From NCBI GenBank assembly GCA_025356765.1, contig JANXRO010000141.1, positions 1-5,159 of the forward strand: a stretch of DNA of 5,159 nucleotides, given 5' to 3'. Below the pieces are notes generated by a model. The model was not told the origin of the DNA. It ran no database searches and was given only the letters and a program-made list of their open reading frames with translations. The first letter of the stretch is position 1. Each line of letters begins with the position of its first letter. The stretch is from Hyphomicrobiales bacterium (lineage in GTDB: Bacteria > Pseudomonadota > Alphaproteobacteria > Rhizobiales > Aestuariivirgaceae). The translations under genes and the position numbers were made by a program. This document shows, piece after piece, positions 1 to 3,939 of the stretch.

Positions 1-132
1 ATGCCTGGCGATAACATCTCGTTCCAGGTTGAGCTTATTCAGCCAATCGCCATGGAAGAAAAGCTCCGCTTTGCCATCCGCGAAGGCGGCCGCACTGTAG
101 GCGCTGGCGTTGTTGCCAAGATCTCGGATTGA
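1..132 (+). CDS. tuf: Elongation factor Tu, C-terminal end (5' partial)
   Basis: This is the last 43 codons plus a TGA stop of EF-Tu, the GTPase that carries aminoacyl-tRNA to the ribosomal A site in the cytoplasm. The visible part is the end of beta-barrel domain 3, which contacts the tRNA acceptor/T arm. It contains the hallmark MPGDN, PIAMEEKLRFAIREGGRTVGAGVV and a terminal KISD. The window opens on an in-frame ATG, but that codon is the internal Met of the family's V-M-P-G-D-N motif and not a start; the G domain and domain 2 lie upstream of the window. Finding tuf directly before tRNA-Trp, secE and nusG is a common proteobacterial arrangement. TGA is used as stop, so the standard code applies, in agreement with the CCA-anticodon tRNA-Trp downstream. 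Identification is essentially certain; which tuf copy this is cannot be told. Confidence 0.97.
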   Translation: MPGDNISFQVELIQPIAMEEKLRFAIREGGRTVGAGVVAKISD

Positions 133-148
133 TAGGGTAAAACAACTT

Positions 149-176
149 TGGCCCACCTGTTCAAGCGGGTGGGCCA
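149..176 (+). terminator. Putative rho-independent terminator after tuf
   Basis: A perfect 9-bp inverted repeat, TGGCCCACC (149-157) against GGTGGGCCA (168-176), begins 17 nt after the tuf stop. The stem can be lengthened inward with G-U pairs to leave a 4-nt loop. It is preceded by an A-rich stretch but followed only by TTCT, so the U-tract is poor. Position and GC-rich stem support termination or 3'-end stabilisation of the tuf mRNA; efficiency cannot be judged. Confidence 0.6.
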
Positions 177-270
177 TTCTAAAACGCGACCAACCATAAA
201 TCTGCCCCTCAACGGTTGACGAAAGGGTTGTGCCCCTCTAAGGGATGCAAAGTTCTCAATCGAGTCTGTT

Positions 271-300
271 GGCGGCTAGGCCTTTTAGGCATTGGCCGCC
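271..300 (+). terminator. Second hairpin in the tuf-trnW spacer
   Basis: GGCGGC (271-276) pairs with GCCGCC (295-300). Pairing continues inward through TAG/TTG with wobbles, a bulged A at 291, and GCC (280-282) with GGC (288-290) around a TTTTA loop, giving roughly 12 pairs. It is followed by TTCACGTTT, a broken T-tract. It probably acts as a backup terminator for tuf read-through or as an mRNA 3'-end structure, and sits just upstream of the likely tRNA-Trp promoter. The role is inferred from position and structure only. Confidence 0.5.
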
Positions 301-317
301 TTCACGTTTGAATGCGG

Positions 318-346
318 ATGACATTGATTTAGACTGCTTGAGTAAT
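318..346 (+). promoter_or_regulatory. Candidate sigma70-type promoter for trnW-secE-nusG
   Basis: ATGACA at 318-323 matches the -35 consensus at 5 of 6 positions. After a 17-nt spacer, AGTAAT at 341-346 matches the -10 consensus at 4 of 6. Transcription would start near 353, about 10 nt before the mature tRNA, a usual leader length for a tRNA gene. It lies after the two putative tuf terminators, where a new promoter is expected. This is motif reading only, and alphaproteobacterial promoters vary. Confidence 0.45.
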
Positions 347-362
347 TAGGTAGGTGGATCAT

Positions 363-438
363 AGGGGTATAGCTCAGTTGGTAGAGCGATGGTCTCCAAA
401 ACCATAGGTCGTGGGTTCAAATCCTACTGCCCCTGCCA
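363..438 (+). tRNA. trnW: tRNA-Trp (anticodon CCA)
   Basis: This is a complete 76-nt cloverleaf. The acceptor AGGGGTA (363-369) pairs with TGCCCCT (428-434) with one G-U. The D arm contains AGCTCAGTTGGTAGAGC. The anticodon stem ATGGT/ACCAT (389-393 and 401-405) closes the loop CTCCAAA, giving anticodon CCA at 396-398. The T arm has GTGGGTTCAAATCCTAC. Discriminator G435 is followed by an encoded CCA (436-438). G73 and CCA are the identity elements expected for tryptophan, and the tRNA decodes UGG. The secE start is only 60 nt downstream with no terminator in between, so tRNA and secE-nusG are probably co-transcribed, and RNase P/RNase E processing would separate them. Confidence 0.97.
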
Positions 439-484
439 ACCGATCTATTGGTTTCAGCAATGAAAACAATGGTTTGGAGAACTC

Positions 485-491
485 AGAAGGA
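485..491 (+). promoter_or_regulatory. Shine-Dalgarno that fixes the secE start
   Basis: AGAAGGA lies 7 nt before the ATG at 499. The in-frame upstream TTG (448) and ATG (460) have no comparable site, so this decides the start. Confidence 0.75.
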
Positions 492-498
492 ATACAAA

Positions 499-696
499 AT
501 GGCCAAAAACGAAAACGCAGTTTCATTTATTCAAGATGTGCGCGACGAGGCAAACAAGATCACTTGGCCATCGCGTCGTGAACTGGTTGTTTCTACCATC
601 ATGGTGGTGATTATGGTTGTTGCGGCCAGCATGTTCTTTTTGGGTGTCGACGCTATTCTCAAATGGGGCGTTGAAAAAGTTCTGTTCGGAATTTAA
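499..696 (+). CDS. secE: Preprotein translocase subunit SecE
   Basis: SecE is the small essential clamp subunit of the SecYEG inner-membrane channel that exports unfolded proteins with SecA. The 65-residue product is the short single-span form found in most bacteria. It has an N-terminal amphipathic segment (about residues 7-20, SFIQDVRDEANK), the conserved K-x-T-W-P-S/T-R-x-E motif (20-28), then one hydrophobic membrane helix (about 30-52) and a short C-terminal tail. I chose ATG 499 because it follows AGAAGGA at a good distance and gives the family's usual length. A longer frame from TTG 448 would add 17 residues without family resemblance. secE lies between tRNA-Trp and nusG, as in many Proteobacteria, and nusG starts 31 nt after its stop, so they form one operon. 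Confidence 0.95.
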   Translation: MAKNENAVSFIQDVRDEANKITWPSRRELVVSTIMVVIMVVAASMFFLGVDAILKWGVEKVLFGI

Positions 697-727
697 CGGT
701 TAAAATCAAGGTATTGCGGCAGATCAT

Positions 728-1261
728 ATGGCAAAGCGCTGGTATATAGTTCACACCTATTCGAACTTCGAAAAAAAGGTTTCAGAATCTCTGAAGGAAC
801 AGGCCGTTCAAAAAGGCCTGACCGAGCAGATCGAACAAGTTTTGGTTCCAACCGAAGAAGTGGTGGAAATTCGTCGCGGTCGCCGCATTAAAAGCGAACG
901 CCGGTTTTTCCCGGGCTATGTTTTAGCCAAGATTGAATTGACCGATGAAGTGTTCCATTTGATCAAGAACACACCGAAAGTGACAGGTTTCTTGGGTTCT
1001 GGATTAAAGCCAGTGCCAATTTCAGACGCAGAAGCCGCGCGCATCTTGAATCAGGTCGCTGAAGGCATTGAAAAGCCAAAGGCAATGATCCATTTCGAAG
1101 TGGGCGAACAGGTGCGTGTGGCCGATGGCCCATTTGCATCATTCAATGGCCAAATTGAAGAAGTGGACGAAGAACGTTCGCGTCTCAAAGTTGCAGTATC
1201 AATCTTCGGGCGTCCAACGCCTGTTGAACTCGAATATGGACAAGTCGAGAAAATGAAGTAA
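728..1261 (+). CDS. nusG: Transcription termination/antitermination factor NusG
   Basis: NusG binds the RNA polymerase clamp to promote processive elongation, and links the polymerase to Rho or to ribosomal protein S10. The product has 177 residues, the normal length. The N-terminal NGN domain spans about residues 3-115, with RWYIVHTYSNFEKKV near the start and the signature RRFFPGYVL (58-66), which lies at the polymerase-binding face. The KOW domain covers about 123-177, with VGEQVRVADGPFASFNGQI followed by the IFGRPTPVELEYGQVEK ending. No insertion domain is present. The ATG at 728 starts the canonical MAKRWYIVHTYS. The ribosome site is weak (CAAGGT is about 16 nt upstream), so translation may depend partly on secE. 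The downstream 88-nt leader separates it from rplK without an evident strong terminator. Confidence 0.97.
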   Translation: MAKRWYIVHTYSNFEKKVSESLKEQAVQKGLTEQIEQVLVPTEEVVEIRRGRRIKSERRFFPGYVLAKIELTDEVFHLIKNTPKVTGFLGSGLKPVPISDAEAARILNQVAEGIEKPKAMIHFEVGEQVRVADGPFASFNGQIEEVDEERSRLKVAVSIFGRPTPVELEYGQVEKMK

Positions 1262-1269
1262 GTCCGGCG

Positions 1270-1287
1270 CTTCCCATTTATGGGAAG
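1270..1287 (+). other. Perfect hairpin in the nusG-rplK leader
   Basis: CTTCCCA (1270-1276) and TGGGAAG (1281-1287) form a 7-bp stem with a TTTA loop, 8 nt after the nusG stop. No U-tract follows, so it is not an obvious terminator. GGGT (1287-1290) could alternatively pair with ACCC (1300-1303), just before the L1-operator-like stem, so the two folds could compete. Function is unknown; a 3' stability or leader-folding element is likely. Confidence 0.5.
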
Positions 1288-1303
1288 GGTCTATTTGAAA
1301 CCC

Positions 1304-1328
1304 GTGGGAGGCCTTAAAGCCCAACCAC
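1304..1328 (+). promoter_or_regulatory. Putative L1 autoregulatory operator in the rplK leader mRNA
   Basis: GTGG (1304-1307) pairs with CCAC (1325-1328). An asymmetric internal loop follows (GA against CAA), then GGC (1310-1312) pairs with GCC (1319-1321) around the loop CTTAAA. Two short helices joined by an asymmetric loop is the known L1 target shape shared by 23S rRNA and L11-L1 leader mRNAs. The 5' strand GTGGGAGGC matches, as I remember it, the E. coli 23S L1-site strand GGTGGGAGGCTTTGAAG. ACCTTGAAA (1331-1339), just downstream, also echoes the 3' strand of that rRNA site. The element ends 21 nt before the rplK ATG, so L1 binding there could block translation of rplK and, by coupling, rplA. 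The structure is seen; the function is inferred from the family. Confidence 0.7.
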
Positions 1329-1349
1329 TAACCTTGAAAGAGGGATAAT

Positions 1350-1778
1350 ATGGCGAAAAAGATCGTCGGCTATGTAAAGCTGCAAGTGCCAGCCGGACAA
1401 GCCAACCCATCACCACCAATCGGCCCAGCCTTGGGCCAACGTGGTTTGAACATCATGGAATTCTGTAAGGCATTCAATGCCGCCACACAGAAAATGGAGC
1501 AGGGCTCGCCTGTTCCAGTGGTTATTACAGCCTATCAAGACAAGTCTTTCACCTTCGAAATGAAGGCGCCGCCAGCGTCTTATTTCTTGAAGAAGGCTGC
1601 CAAAATCACCGCTGGTTCCAAAGAACCTGGCAAGGTTAAGGCTGGCTCAGTGACCATGGCTCAGTGCCGTGAGATCGCTGAACAGAAGCTCAAGGGCATG
1701 AATGCTCGTGACCTTGATGCAGCAGCAAAAGAAATTGCAGGCTCTGCCCGTTCTATGGGCTTGGAAGTGGTGGGCTAA
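1350..1778 (+). CDS. rplK: 50S ribosomal protein L11
   Basis: L11 binds the GTPase-associated region of 23S rRNA at the base of the L7/L12 stalk, takes part in factor-dependent GTP hydrolysis and is needed for RelA activation. The product has 142 residues, the typical size. The flexible N-terminal domain carries the proline-rich thiostrepton/micrococcin-region motif PSPPIGPALGQRGLNIMEF (20-38). The C-terminal rRNA-binding domain runs from about residue 74, with SYFLKKAAK, and ends in GSARSMGLEVVG (131-142), a family signature. The lysines near the N-terminus (K3, K4) and around K40 are in the region usually trimethylated by PrmA. Start ATG 1350 is preceded by AGAGGGA (1339-1345). It is the first gene of the rplKA pair and follows the L1-operator-like stem-loop. 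Confidence 0.98.
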   Translation: MAKKIVGYVKLQVPAGQANPSPPIGPALGQRGLNIMEFCKAFNAATQKMEQGSPVPVVITAYQDKSFTFEMKAPPASYFLKKAAKITAGSKEPGKVKAGSVTMAQCREIAEQKLKGMNARDLDAAAKEIAGSARSMGLEVVG

Positions 1779-1782
1779 GATC

Positions 1783-2478
1783 ATGGCAAAAGCAAAACGT
1801 CTTGTTAAAAACGTTGTTGGTTTAGACCGCAATAAATTTTACACCCTTGATGAAGCTGTAAAGCTGGTCAAGGAACGCGCCAATGCCAAGTTTGATGAAA
1901 CCATCGAAGTTGCCATGAACTTGGGCGTTGATCCACGCCACGCAGACCAAATGGTTCGCGGTGTATGCAATCTGCCAAATGGTTCGGGCCGCAAGGTTCG
2001 CGTTGCTGTATTTGCAAAGGGCGTTAAGGCTGAAGAAGCCAAAAAAGCCGGTGCAGATATTGTGGGCGCAGAAGACCTGTTCGAAATTGTCAACAAAGGC
2101 ACCATTGAATTTGATCGTTGCATTGCAACGCCAGACATGATGGGCCTTGTTGGTCGTCTCGGTAAGGTGCTCGGTCCACGTAACATGATGCCAAACCCAA
2201 AAGTTGGCACAGTTACGATGGATGTGACCGCCGCTGTTGCTGCTGCCAAGGGTGGCGCTGTTGAATTCCGCGTTGAAAAGGCTGGCATCGTTCAGGCTGG
2301 CGTTGGCAAAGCGTCTTTCACACCAGAGCAAATTACCGGAAACATCCGTGCATTTGTTGATGCTGTGAACAAGGCAAAGCCAACAGGCGCTAAGGGCAAC
2401 TATTTGCGTAAAGTTTCACTCTCATCATCGATGGGCCCTGGCCTGAAGATTGATCTGGGCGCGCTTACAGGCGTGTAA
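1783..2478 (+). CDS. rplA: 50S ribosomal protein L1
   Basis: L1 forms the mobile stalk at the ribosomal E site and helps release deacylated tRNA. It is also the classical translational repressor of the L11-L1 mRNA. The product has 231 residues, normal for bacteria. Visible family features are the N-terminal KRLVKNVVGLDR...YTLDEAVKLVK, the NLGVDPRHADQMVRG strand (47-60), and the signature LGKVLGPRNMMPNPKVGTVT (126-145) of the interdomain/RNA-binding region. The start is ATG 1783, only 4 nt after the rplK stop. Only a partial ribosome site (GGTGGG, 1769-1774) precedes it inside rplK, so translational coupling to rplK is likely. An upstream in-frame ATG at 1702 lies within rplK and would add an atypical 27-residue tail, so I rejected it. 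Confidence 0.97.
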   Translation: MAKAKRLVKNVVGLDRNKFYTLDEAVKLVKERANAKFDETIEVAMNLGVDPRHADQMVRGVCNLPNGSGRKVRVAVFAKGVKAEEAKKAGADIVGAEDLFEIVNKGTIEFDRCIATPDMMGLVGRLGKVLGPRNMMPNPKVGTVTMDVTAAVAAAKGGAVEFRVEKAGIVQAGVGKASFTPEQITGNIRAFVDAVNKAKPTGAKGNYLRKVSLSSSMGPGLKIDLGALTGV

Positions 2479-2485
2479 CTCAATT

Positions 2486-2511
2486 CCGTTTCGGCCTTCG
2501 GGCCGAAGCGG
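2486..2511 (+). other. UUCG-capped hairpin after rplA
   Basis: CCGTTTCGGCC (2486-2496) pairs over 11 bp (one G-U) with GGCCGAAGCGG (2501-2511) around a stable TTCG tetraloop, 7 nt after the rplA stop. It has no downstream T-tract, so it is more likely an mRNA 3' stabiliser, processing site or partial attenuator than a full intrinsic terminator. The rplKA and rplJL messages are often separated here, and such a structure would protect the rplKA 3' end. Confidence 0.7.
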
Positions 2512-2514
2512 CAT

Positions 2515-2541
2515 CCCGACGATAACAAAATTATCGTTGGG
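2515..2541 (+). other. Second tandem hairpin after rplA
   Basis: CCCGACGATAA (2515-2525) pairs over 11 bp (one G-U) with TTATCGTTGGG (2531-2541) around the loop CAAAA. It starts 3 nt after the previous hairpin, so the two would stack in tandem. TACCTGTCC follows, which is not a terminator tail. The pairing is clear in sequence; a role in processing or stabilising the mRNA between rplA and rplJ is inferred. Confidence 0.65.
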
Positions 2542-2562
2542 TACCTGTCCAAGATTGCGGGC

Positions 2563-2580
2563 GTGGATTGAAAGATCCAC
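2563..2580 (+). other. GAAA-tetraloop hairpin in the rplA-rplJ spacer
   Basis: GTGGATT (2563-2569) pairs with GATCCAC (2574-2580), closing a GNRA-type GAAA loop. Six Watson-Crick pairs and one closing G-U are visible. TTAAAATT follows directly: an AT-rich stretch that could also be read as a -10 element. It could be the first stem of the L10 leader or a docking hairpin. Confidence 0.45.
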
Positions 2581-2589
2581 TTAAAATTC

Positions 2590-2757
2590 CAGCCAGCATG
2601 AGATGGGAGCGTCAAAACGAATTTCGCCCGCAAGGGCAAAACGTCGGTTGAGACCTCAAGTACCACTTTGGAAATTCCACTGTGGGGACAGGCTTAAAGC
2701 GCCGCAAGGCCTTAAAGCTGGGTATTGGCTGAAAGGTTAAGCGGTTGGTCCAACGGC
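2590..2757 (+). promoter_or_regulatory. Putative L10(L12) autoregulatory leader upstream of rplJ
   Basis: The 320 nt between rplA and rplJ hold no credible gene. In bacteria the mRNA upstream of rplJ usually contains the binding site by which the L10-L7/L12 complex represses its own synthesis, and this stretch is in the right place. Visible structure includes GCCC-GCAA-GGGC (2626-2637), GAATTTC (2619-2625) able to pair with GAAATTC (2671-2677), CCAC (2663-2666) with GTGG (2682-2685), and GCC-GCAA-GGC (2701-2710). A direct repeat, GGCTTAAAGC (2691-2700) and GGCCTTAAAGC (2708-2718), flanks the last hairpin. CCAGC (2589-2593) and GCTGG (2717-2721) could close the whole domain. I cannot place the kink-turn or prove the fold; boundaries are approximate. 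Confidence 0.5.
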
Positions 2758-2779
2758 TGCGTTTGAATGTTCAAACGCA
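2758..2779 (+). other. Near-perfect inverted repeat just upstream of the rplJ ribosome site
   Basis: TGCGTTTGAA (2758-2767) and TTCAAACGCA (2770-2779) are exact reverse complements separated by TG. As RNA they form a 9-bp stem with an ATGT loop. The Shine-Dalgarno begins 5 nt later. It has no U-tract, so it is not a terminator. It could keep the ribosome site single-stranded or switch with the upstream L10 leader; as DNA it could equally be a dimeric protein site. Confidence 0.6.
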
Positions 2780-2784
2780 CCATA

Positions 2785-2790
2785 AAGGAG
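2785..2790 (+). promoter_or_regulatory. Shine-Dalgarno that fixes the GTG start of rplJ
   Basis: AAGGAG stands 8 nt before the GTG at 2799. This is a strong site at standard distance and settles the start against the upstream in-frame TTG at 2745. Confidence 0.85.
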
Positions 2791-2798
2791 AAGAGCAA

Positions 2799-3317
2799 GT
2801 GGAAAGAGCTAATAAATCTATGCTCGTTACGTCGCTCAACACCGTGTTTAAAACCGCTGGTGTGATCGTTGTAGCCCACAACAAAGGCTTGACTGCGAAC
2901 CAGGTTCTTGACCTGCGTAACAAGATGGCCGCCGCTGGCGCAACCGTAAGGGTTGCGAAGAACAGTCTGGTAAAGCTTGCTCTTGATGGTACTGACGCCA
3001 AGGGGATTTCGGGTCTGTTCACAGGCCCGACAATGATTGCTTATGGCAATGACCCTGTAACGGCTCCAAAGATTGCTGCTGAATTCGCCAAAGGTAACGA
3101 AAAGTTCGTTATCCTCGGCGGTCAACTCGGCATCACCACAATGGACGCCAATGCCGTCAAGGCTCTCGCATCGTTGCCGTCGCTCAATGAGCTGCGCGGC
3201 AGGTTGATTGGTATGTTGCAAACCCCAGCCACTCGCATTGCGAGCGTGGTTGCGGCCCCAGCAAGCCAATTGGCACGTGTGCTGAACGCCTATGCCACCA
3301 AAGACGAGGCAGCTTAA
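2799..3317 (+). CDS. rplJ: 50S ribosomal protein L10 (GTG start)
   Basis: L10 anchors the L7/L12 dimers to the 23S rRNA stalk base and, bound to L12, represses its own mRNA. From GTG 2799 the product has 172 residues, the usual length, beginning (M)ERANKSMLVTSLNTVFKTA like alphaproteobacterial L10. The N-terminal rRNA-binding domain spans about residues 1-135, with the recognisable GVIVVAHNKGLTANQVLDLR (21-40) and TVRVAKNSLVKLAL (49-62) segments. The C-terminal helix, roughly 140-168 and Ala-rich, carries the L7/L12 dimer sites. The strong AAGGAG and the family N-terminus decide the start. The only other candidate in frame, TTG 2745, lies in leader RNA. rplL starts 56 nt downstream, forming the stalk operon. 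Confidence 0.97.
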   Translation: MERANKSMLVTSLNTVFKTAGVIVVAHNKGLTANQVLDLRNKMAAAGATVRVAKNSLVKLALDGTDAKGISGLFTGPTMIAYGNDPVTAPKIAAEFAKGNEKFVILGGQLGITTMDANAVKALASLPSLNELRGRLIGMLQTPATRIASVVAAPASQLARVLNAYATKDEAA

Positions 3318-3373
3318 CCAAGTTCGCCAGTTCAACTGTTGTTTTAACCGACTAAACATAGAGAGTATTAAAA

Positions 3374-3742
3374 ATGGCTGATCTTGCCAAAATCGTAGAA
3401 GACCTTTCGAAGTTGACAGTTCTTGAAGCTGCTGAACTTTCGAAGATGTTAGAAACAGCTTGGGGCGTTTCTGCTGCTGCCCCAGTTGCTGCTGCCGCTG
3501 CCGGTCCTGCCGCTGCTGCTGTTGAAGAAAAAACTGAGTTCACTGTGATGCTCACCGCCGCTGGCGATAAGAAAATCGAAGTGATCAAGGAAGTTCGCGC
3601 CATCACCGGTCTTGGCTTGAAAGAAGCCAAGGATCTCGTTGAAGCTGCTCCAAAGGCAGTGAAAGAAGGCGTGAACAAGAAAGACGCTGACGACATGAAG
3701 AAGAAGCTGGAAGCAGCTGGCGCCAAGGTCGAATTGAAGTAA
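3374..3742 (+). CDS. rplL: 50S ribosomal protein L7/L12
   Basis: L7/L12 is the multicopy stalk protein that recruits EF-Tu, EF-G, IF2 and release factors and stimulates their GTPase activity. The product has 122 residues, a standard size. The N-terminal dimerisation/L10-binding domain covers about 1-31 (ADLAKIVEDLSKLTVLEAAELSKMLE). A flexible Ala-rich hinge follows (about 33-51, nearly all Ala, Val, Pro and Gly). The globular factor-binding domain covers about 54-122, with EFTVMLTAAGDKKIEVIKEVR and the conserved GLGLKEAKDLVE (79-90). Start ATG 3374 follows a modest AGAGAG (3360-3365), weaker than the rplJ site although L12 is needed in higher copy, so other features must secure its output. 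Two large hairpins follow before rpoB. Confidence 0.98.
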   Translation: MADLAKIVEDLSKLTVLEAAELSKMLETAWGVSAAAPVAAAAAGPAAAAVEEKTEFTVMLTAAGDKKIEVIKEVRAITGLGLKEAKDLVEAAPKAVKEGVNKKDADDMKKKLEAAGAKVELK

Positions 3743-3754
3743 CCACAATTTTGC

Positions 3755-3788
3755 CACGGAGGTAAGGCAGTAACGCTTTACCTCCGTG
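3755..3788 (+). terminator. Strong hairpin after rplL: probable attenuator or processing site
   Basis: CACGGAGGTAAGGC (3755-3768) pairs over 14 bp, with one G-U, with GCTTTACCTCCGTG (3775-3788) around AGTAAC. It begins 12 nt after the rplL stop. A T5 run (3801-3805) comes only about 12 nt after the stem, so termination would be partial at best. E. coli has a partial terminator and an RNase III site in this same rplL-rpoB spacer, which lowers rpoB relative to rplL; this stem is positioned to act similarly. Confidence 0.6.
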
Positions 3789-3812
3789 ACAAATCGTAAA
3801 TTTTTGAGTTGT

Positions 3813-3860
3813 GAACAGTTCTTCTAAAGCACCTGAAAAGGGGCTTCAGAAGAACTGTTT
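3813..3860 (+). other. Long imperfect hairpin upstream of rpoB
   Basis: AACAGTTCTTCT (3814-3825) pairs perfectly with AGAAGAACTGTT (3848-3859). After an A-C mismatch, AAGC (3827-3830) pairs with GCTT (3843-3846), and CCT with GGG beyond a bulged A. TTTT (3858-3861) ends the structure. The extended, mostly double-stranded arm of about 19 pairs resembles RNase III substrates; weak intrinsic termination is the alternative. Together with the previous hairpin it fills the rplL-rpoB spacer. Confidence 0.55.
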
Positions 3861-3939
3861 TAAGCGTCTGGGGACCTCATCCCCTTTGAAAATAGGGAGA
3901 TTTCAGTCTCCTTGAAAAATGAAAGTGACAGGAAACCAC

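Noticed and set aside
216..244. Promoter with TTGACG (216-221)
   Set aside because: No acceptable -10 lies 16-18 nt downstream (TAAGGG at 17 nt), and the transcript would run into the hairpin at 271-300. The element at 318-346 is better.
448..498. Longer SecE starting at TTG 448 (or ATG 460)
   Set aside because: The extra 17 residues do not resemble SecE and lack a ribosome site, whereas ATG 499 has AGAAGGA at the right distance and gives the normal 65-residue protein.
1702..1782. Extended L1 starting at ATG 1702
   Set aside because: It overlaps the rplK coding region in another frame. The family N-terminus (MAKAKRLVKNVVGLDR) starts at 1783.
1822..2331. Long open frames on the minus strand across rplA, rplJ, rplL and rpoB (for example 1822-2331, 2712-3359, 3352-3726, 4507-4989)
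   Set aside because: They are mirror frames of well-supported ribosomal and polymerase genes. Their products have no recognisable domain, and codon bias in the sense genes explains the openness.
2555..2587. Promoter for rplJL with TTGCGG (2555-2560) and TAAAAT (2582-2587)
   Set aside because: The -10 is good, but the spacer would be 21 nt, too long for a sigma70 promoter, and the region forms a hairpin. It is not supported enough to annotate.
2745..2798. Extended L10 starting at TTG 2745
   Set aside because: The region is structured leader RNA, and the strong AAGGAG points to GTG 2799, which matches the family N-terminus.
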